15,842 nucleotides of DNA from contig JBBDIO010000213.1 of the NCBI GenBank assembly GCA_040880365.1, positions 1-15,842 on the forward strand. The letters are read 5' to 3'. Within the stretch, counting starts at the first letter, position 1, and the number at the start of each line of letters is the position of its first letter. The notes beneath the pieces were generated by a model. It was not told the origin of the DNA. It saw only the letters and a program-made list of their open reading frames with translations, and searched no databases. The translations under genes and the position numbers were made by a program. Origin of the DNA: JBBDIO01 sp040880365. Its GTDB lineage: Bacteria > Chloroflexota > Anaerolineae > Caldilineales > Caldilineaceae. Shown here piece after piece: positions 11,882 through 15,842 of the stretch.

Positions 11882-13949
11882 GTGAGTGTGTATGTGACTG
11901 CAGAAGGCGACGTGCGTATAGAATCTGATCCGGATTGGGAGTTGCAGGCGTGGGAACGCCAACAAGCCGCGGCAGATCTGGATGCTTTTCTGGCGCCGCG
12001 ACCGTTGGGATTGTTTGCCAAACAATTAACGCATCCCCATTTTGGACCGATGGTCGCAGATCTGCGCAGCTTTGATCGTTCCATACTGGATCGCACGGCT
12101 GTGGCAGAGTTTGAGGCGATGGTGGCGCGCCAGCCCGCGCGCCTGGCGGTGCAGGATGCGCAGACGTCCCTGACATATGGTGAGCTGAACGCCGCGGCCA
12201 ATCGGTTGGCGCGGCGTCTGGTGGCGCAGTGGGGCGCGGGGCCTGTGCGCCACCAGACTATCCCCCGGCGGCCCATCCCGGCAGTATTGCTTTTGGAAAA
12301 AAGCTGTGATGCGTTGGTGGGGTTCTGGGCAATTCTCAAGGCCGGCCATCCGCTCATGGTGTTGGATCTGGAGATACTGCCAGGGCAAATTGCCACGATT
12401 CTGCGCGATACCGGCGCGACGTATCTGTTGACCCGGCGCGCGTATTTTGCAGCACGGCAGGCGGCTTTGCCAGTGGGTCTGGATCCCCTGTTTTTGCCCG
12501 ATCTGGGAGAGGCGGACCCGGCCCAGCCACCGGATTTGGGCGCGGGCAGCCTGGGCAGTGGGGATGCGGATGCCGCGCAAAACCTGGAATTGCCCCTCTC
12601 TGCCCGCGATACGGCGCGCGTCGTTTTTACCTCTGGTTCGACTGGTAAACCGAAATATACCTACCAAACCCATCGCGGCCTGCACTATTCGGTGTGGGAG
12701 ATGGTACGCACCCATTGTTTTATCCCCCACGACCGGCATACATACTATCAGCGCATGAGTTCCGGCGCGCCTATTCTGTCGCTTTTTCACTTTTTTCTTT
12801 CGGGCGGTTCGATTCATCTGTATGATTCTGCCCAGACGGATCCACACCATCTGGCCCAATGGCTGGTAGAAAGGCAGATTACACATGCGTTTTTGCCGGT
12901 GATGGCGTTGCAGGCGTTGCTGAATTCGCTGGAAGGCCGCGACTGTCTGCCCAATCTGCGCATGGCGCATGTGACAGGCCAGGCCGTGCATCGTTCGTTG
13001 GTGGAATTGTTTCAGGCGCGGCTGCACGCCGCTTGTATTTTGGGCTGTCGTTATGGCATGAGCGATGCCGGCAGCATTGCGCATTTTCAAGTTGATCGGG
13101 ATGTGCGGGTGGATACGCCCACAGTGCCCGCGGGCCATATCTATCCCGGACGACGGGTATATATCGTGGATGAGGCCGGGCAGGTGTTGGCCCCCGACAC
13201 GCCCGGTGAAATTGTCATCGGCTGTTGTCTGCCCGGCTTTTGGGATGGATATCCGATTGTCTACAGTACGATTGAGGACCCGGATGCACCTGGTCAACGT
13301 TTGCGGGTTTGGCGGACGAAGGATTTGGGCGTCATGGGGGCAGACGGCCTTTTGCGATATTTGGGGCGCAAAGATGATTTGGTGAAAATACGCGGGTTTC
13401 GGGTGGCGTTGACCGCGGTGGAGAATGCCCTGCTCCAGGCACCGGGGGTGATGCAGGTGGTCGCCAAAGCATTTCCTACCCGACAAGGTGACAATCGGCT
13501 GGTGGCCTATGTGGTGACCGACCCGCGTGTGCCACAGGCGCAGCACGCCGACTATCTGCGGGTGGAAATGGCAAAGCACGTCGAGGCGCATATGATTCCG
13601 GCGCGCTTTGTGATGCTGGAGGACATTCCCCAGACGGCCACCGCCAAACCCGACCGCAAAGCGTTGCCCGAACCAGCCAATCCCCGGCCGGAACTATCCA
13701 CACCCTATCGTGCGCCACAATCGGCCCAGGACATAGCGTTGTGCACACTGTGGGCACGCGAGCTGGAGATGGAACGCGTGGGCCTGGATGATAATTTCTT
13801 CGATCTGGGCGGGGATTCCATTCTCATGATGGGTTTGTTGCTGGAAGCGGAACGTCAGTGGCAGGTGCCCATGCCTGAAGATTTCTTTGCCCAGCCCACG
13901 GTGGCGACGATGGTGCGCATTTTGCAACAGCACAGCTTACCGCAAGCCG
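11882..13949 (+). CDS. NRPS-like adenylation and carrier protein, 3' end lost in gap
   Basis: At least 689 residues. It has an N-terminal extension of about 90 residues, then an adenylation domain with LTYGELN (97-103, A1), FTSGSTGKPK (249-258, A3), YGMSDA (391-396, A5), GEIVIG (A6), WRTKDLG (477-483, A7), DDLVKIRGFRV (A8) and TAKPDRK with Lys589 (A10). A carrier domain follows with FFDLGGDSI and phosphopantetheine Ser646. The A4 region is unusual: aligning on the following LSGGS puts Gly295 at the position of the Asp (GrsA Asp235) that binds the alpha-amino group of amino-acid substrates, so the substrate is probably not an ordinary alpha-amino acid. No condensation domain is seen. The start is a GTG at 11882 with only a weak site; a GTG at 11888 is also possible. 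The coding frame enters the N-run, so the C-terminus is unknown. Confidence 0.88.
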
Positions 13950-14049
13950 NNNNNNNNNNNNNNNNNNNNNNNNNNNNNNNNNNNNNNNNNNNNNNNNNNN
14001 NNNNNNNNNNNNNNNNNNNNNNNNNNNNNNNNNNNNNNNNNNNNNNNNN
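13950..14049. other. Assembly gap (100 N)
   Basis: Exactly 100 undetermined bases between the carrier domain and the acyltransferase. The size is probably nominal. The reading frames on the two sides differ if the length is taken literally, which carries no information on whether the proteins are fused. Confidence 0.99.
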
Positions 14050-14964
14050 CGCGCGCCCGCGGCCTGGCGTACGTGGCTCTACCGGCGGGGGTTCGAGATG
14101 GGGCCGGTGGCGGGGCAGACGGGGTTGCCCTATGGAGCCGGGGTGCGGTTGCAGCGCATGTTGTTGCGTTTGCCCGCGGTGCAGGCGCGCTATCCACGCT
14201 CGGTGGCGCGGCTGTGTGAATGGCATGAACTGCTCCAGGATTCTGTATCTGTCAGGGATGCCACTCTGGTGCATCTCATGGCAAACACGTGGCAGGGATG
14301 GCGTGCGCAGGCGCTGGCGCATCTGGGCCGCGCGTTTGATCGCTGGGTACACGTAGAGGGGCGCGAGCATCTGGCCGCGGCACTGGCCTCGGCGCGGGGT
14401 GTGATTCTGGTGTCACCACATACGCCATTGATGCGCGTGTTGCGCGCGTTGCCGGAATGGCAGGGGCGGGAGTCGATGGCGATTTCGGTCGCGCCGGGAT
14501 TCACCGCGACCGAGCGGGCCGATCTCAACCATCCCCAGCGCGTGGCGCGGCGTGCGGAACAGTTGATGCAGGCCCACCGGCTTTTGGCCCGGCGCGGGGT
14601 GGTGCGCATTGCGGGCGATGGCCCGGCGGGCGTGGGCGGTGTGTTGACCACTGTGGGCGACCGCCAATTGGAGATTCGGTTTGGCGTGGGCGAAGTGGCG
14701 GCGGCAACCGGCGCCTGTGTGCTGCCCGCGTTTGCGTGGATGCAGCCCAATGGTCAGATTACATTTCACATTTGCCCGCCGGTTGTGCCCGAAGATTTTG
14801 GCGCAGGGAAGCAAGATGCGCGTCGCCGGATCGAGGGCCTGACCGCCCACTATGCTCAACTGTATCGGCAATTCTGGCCCCGGCAATATGCGGCGATGGA
14901 GTGGGGTTTTCTCGCGATGTATCTGGCCTTGCCGCGTGCCGCACAGATACTCCGCAAATCTTGA
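14050..14964 (+). CDS. HtrB/LpxL-like LPLAT-superfamily acyltransferase, 5' end in gap
   Basis: The frame is open from the first base after the N-run, giving at least 304 residues. The order of elements matches bacterial lauroyl-acyltransferase-like LPLAT proteins: a hydrophobic/basic N-terminal helix (WRTWLYRRGFEMG), then EGREHLAAALASARGVILVSPH, then RIAGDGPAGVGG, then an Ile/Arg strand and ATGACVLPAFAW. Such enzymes move an acyl chain from a thioester donor to a lipid or sugar acceptor at the membrane. The usual HX4D/E catalytic pair reads HTPLMR (His codon at 14419), with Arg where the acid is expected. An internal ATG at 14098 could serve as start, but upstream residues in frame still look like family sequence, so the true start is in or before the gap. 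It may be a C-terminal domain of the preceding protein or a separate gene. Confidence 0.75.
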   Translation, partial: RAPAAWRTWLYRRGFEMGPVAGQTGLPYGAGVRLQRMLLRLPAVQARYPRSVARLCEWHELLQDSVSVRDATLVHLMANTWQGWRAQALAHLGRAFDRWVHVEGREHLAAALASARGVILVSPHTPLMRVLRALPEWQGRESMAISVAPGFTATERADLNHPQRVARRAEQLMQAHRLLARRGVVRIAGDGPAGVGGVLTTVGDRQLEIRFGVGEVAAATGACVLPAFAWMQPNGQITFHICPPVVPEDFGAGKQDARRRIEGLTAHYAQLYRQFWPRQYAAMEWGFLAMYLALPRAAQILRKS

Positions 14965-14993
14965 ATCTGCCCCAGGGAGTGCGCTGTTTGATG

Positions 14994-14999
14994 TATAAT
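14994..14999 (+). promoter_or_regulatory. -10 hexamer TATAAT before the ABC ATPase gene
   Basis: A perfect TATAAT preceded by TG stands between the acyltransferase stop and the ABC ATPase start. No good -35 lies at 16-18 nt; an activator-dependent or extended -10-like promoter would be needed. Transcription would start near 15006, just before the 11-bp repeats. Confidence 0.45.
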
Positions 15000-15024
15000 A
15001 GCGTGCTGGTCTCTTGATTCTGTT

Positions 15025-15054
15025 CCACATAGGTCCCACATAGGTCCCACATAG
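15025..15054 (+). repeat. 11-bp tandem repeat, 2.7 copies, in the ABC ATPase leader
   Basis: CCACATAGGTC occurs at 15025-15035 and 15036-15046, and its first eight bases again at 15047-15054, all contiguous and identical. The array ends 10 bp before the ATG of the ABC ATPase, between the -10 hexamer and the start codon. One helical turn per unit makes a stacked protein-binding site possible; slippage is the simple alternative. Confidence 0.9.
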
Positions 15055-15064
15055 AAACGCTACT

Positions 15065-15833
15065 ATGCAGCTGGAATTGCGCAATCTTTCGAAGGTCTAT
15101 CGCTCGCCGCGTGGCGCGGTGGATGCTTTGCAGGATGTGAATCTACAGATTCAACAAGGTGAGTTTGTCGCGTTGGTGGGGCCTAGCGGGTGTGGCAAAT
15201 CTACATTGTTACGCCTTATTGCCGGGCTGTTGAAACCGGCACCGGGTGCGTTGAATTTTCTGGGCTGGACGCGTGCACCCAAACGGCGGCTGGTTTTTCA
15301 GGATCACGGGCTTTTCCCCTGGATGCCGATTTGGGAGAATGTGGCGTTTGGTCTGGAAATGGATGGCGTGGNNNNNNNNNNCACAACGTGCTCATGCCCA
15401 GTTGAAACTCATGGGCATGGGCAATTTTGCCCATCACTATCCCCATGAACTTTCGGGCGGGATGCGCCAGCGGGCGGCGATTGCCCGGGCATTTGTCGCG
15501 GAACCGGATATTTTGTTGATGGATGAACCGTTGCGTGCGCTGGATGCACAGATGCGGCTGATTGTGCAAGAGGAATTGCTGCGGCTTTGGCAACAAACGC
15601 GCCCGCTGGTGCTCTATGTGACGCATGATATTGAAGAGGCGCTCTTGCTGGCAGATCGGGTATTGGTGATGAGCGGATCGCCAGGGCAGATACGCGCCGA
15701 GTTTGCCGTGCCTTTGGCGCGCCCGCGCGACCTGACCGGGCGCACGCACCCCGAATTGGATGAGCTGAAGTGGCAGATCTGGGACATGTTGGAAGAGGAA
15801 GTGCGCCAGAAGCTGGCGCAAGGTGGGGGCTGA
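15065..15833 (+). CDS. ABC transporter ATP-binding protein, NitT/TauT (SsuB/TauB) type, with a 10-N gap
   Basis: Cytoplasmic ATPase subunit of an importer of the nitrate/sulfonate/taurine family, about 255 residues. Walker A is GPSGCGKST (39-47), and the Q-loop is LVFQDHGLFPW (Gln79), a form typical of SsuB/TauB/NrtD-like proteins. After the 10-N run (15372-15381) come the signature LSGGMRQR, Walker B ILLMDEP, D-loop ALDAQ and H-loop VTHDIEEAL. The two halves are in different literal frames (+2 then +3), which is explained by the arbitrary gap length rather than a real frameshift. No strong ribosome-binding site precedes the ATG. The TGA stop overlaps the next ATG by one base (TGATG), so a partner, probably the permease, follows. 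The substrate is unknown. Confidence 0.88.
15372..15381. other. Assembly gap (10 N)
   Basis: Ten undetermined bases within the ABC ATPase gene between the Q-loop and signature motif. The frame change across it means that at least one base more or fewer is present in the real sequence. Confidence 0.99.
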
Positions 15834-15842
15834 TGTTCGGCA
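15833..15842 (+). CDS. Start of the next gene, probably the ABC permease, cut by the window end
   Basis: An ATG at 15833-15835 shares its A with the TGA stop of the ABC ATPase gene (TGATG). Only three codons (MFG) are inside the window. Tight coupling to an SsuB-type ATPase gene suggests the membrane permease subunit. The sequence itself is too short to show this. Confidence 0.35.

Noticed and set aside
12026..13591. Long minus-strand open frame (521 codons) opposite the adenylation gene
   Set aside because: Composition is Arg/His/Gln-rich with no recognisable motif; the plus strand has all A-domain motifs in order.
14050..14356. Reading the adenylation protein straight through the 100-N gap
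   Set aside because: The literal frame gives an Arg/Gly-rich tail without similarity. The true frame after the gap is the acyltransferase frame. The gap length is not real, so the read-through product is an artefact.
15065..15833. Frameshifted ABC ATPase pseudogene
   Set aside because: The frame change occurs at the 10-N gap and all ATPase motifs are intact on both sides.

Overview
The window is a GC-rich (by eye about 60 % G+C), gene-dense bacterial segment that looks like a draft or metagenome-assembled scaffold: it carries three N-runs (7015-7114, 13950-14049, 15372-15381). No rRNA, tRNA, CRISPR array, transposase or phage gene was seen. The gene mix (DUF418 membrane protein, CsoR/CopZ/CopA, DUF305 lipoprotein, DUF4157/eCIS-core protein, DUF6295-like protein, HtrB-like acyltransferase) fits a Chloroflexota member (Anaerolineae/Caldilineae-like). 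That placement is inference from content only.

Layout. (1) 1-979: 3' part of a type I phosphodiesterase/alkaline-phosphatase-superfamily enzyme, converging on (2) a minus-strand pair, a DUF418 membrane protein (3155-1860) and a SAM methyltransferase (1863-1000), joined by an ATGA stop/start overlap. (3) 3418-7549: a copper-homeostasis block with a csoR promoter and CsoR-type operator, csoR, copZ, a two-HMA P1B-1 ATPase copA, an intrinsic terminator, and a DUF305 lipoprotein broken by a gap. An RlmI-like rRNA methyltransferase starts 13 bp after it. (4) 8979-10628: an OsmC-family protein and a minimal DUF4157 (eCIS core) protein, ended by a strong intrinsic terminator. (5) 10671-11798: a dienelactone-hydrolase-family protein with a DUF6295-like small protein. 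(6) 11882-14964: an NRPS-type adenylation-carrier protein followed, across a gap of unknown true length, by an HtrB/LPLAT-type acyltransferase. (7) 15065-end: a NitT/TauT-type ABC ATPase (with a 10-N gap) and the first codons of the next gene.

How the genes work together. The copper block is coherent: CsoR senses Cu(I) and represses its own promoter, CopZ carries Cu(I) in the cytoplasm, CopA exports it, and the DUF305 lipoprotein may bind copper outside the membrane, as the DUF305 protein CopM does in Synechocystis. The adenylation-carrier plus acyltransferase block could activate a carboxylic acid, hold it on a phosphopantetheine arm and pass it to a lipid or other acceptor. The A domain has Gly where alpha-amino-acid A domains have the conserved Asp, and the acyltransferase has HX4R instead of HX4D/E. 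This is the most likely place for undescribed biochemistry here, but the gap prevents deciding between one fused protein and two genes.

A recurring feature is short tandem duplication in and around genes: 11 bp x2.7, 17 bp x2, 12 bp x2, a degenerate 28 bp x2.7, and coding examples in the methyltransferase and rlmI-like genes. Several sit in 5' leaders or promoters.
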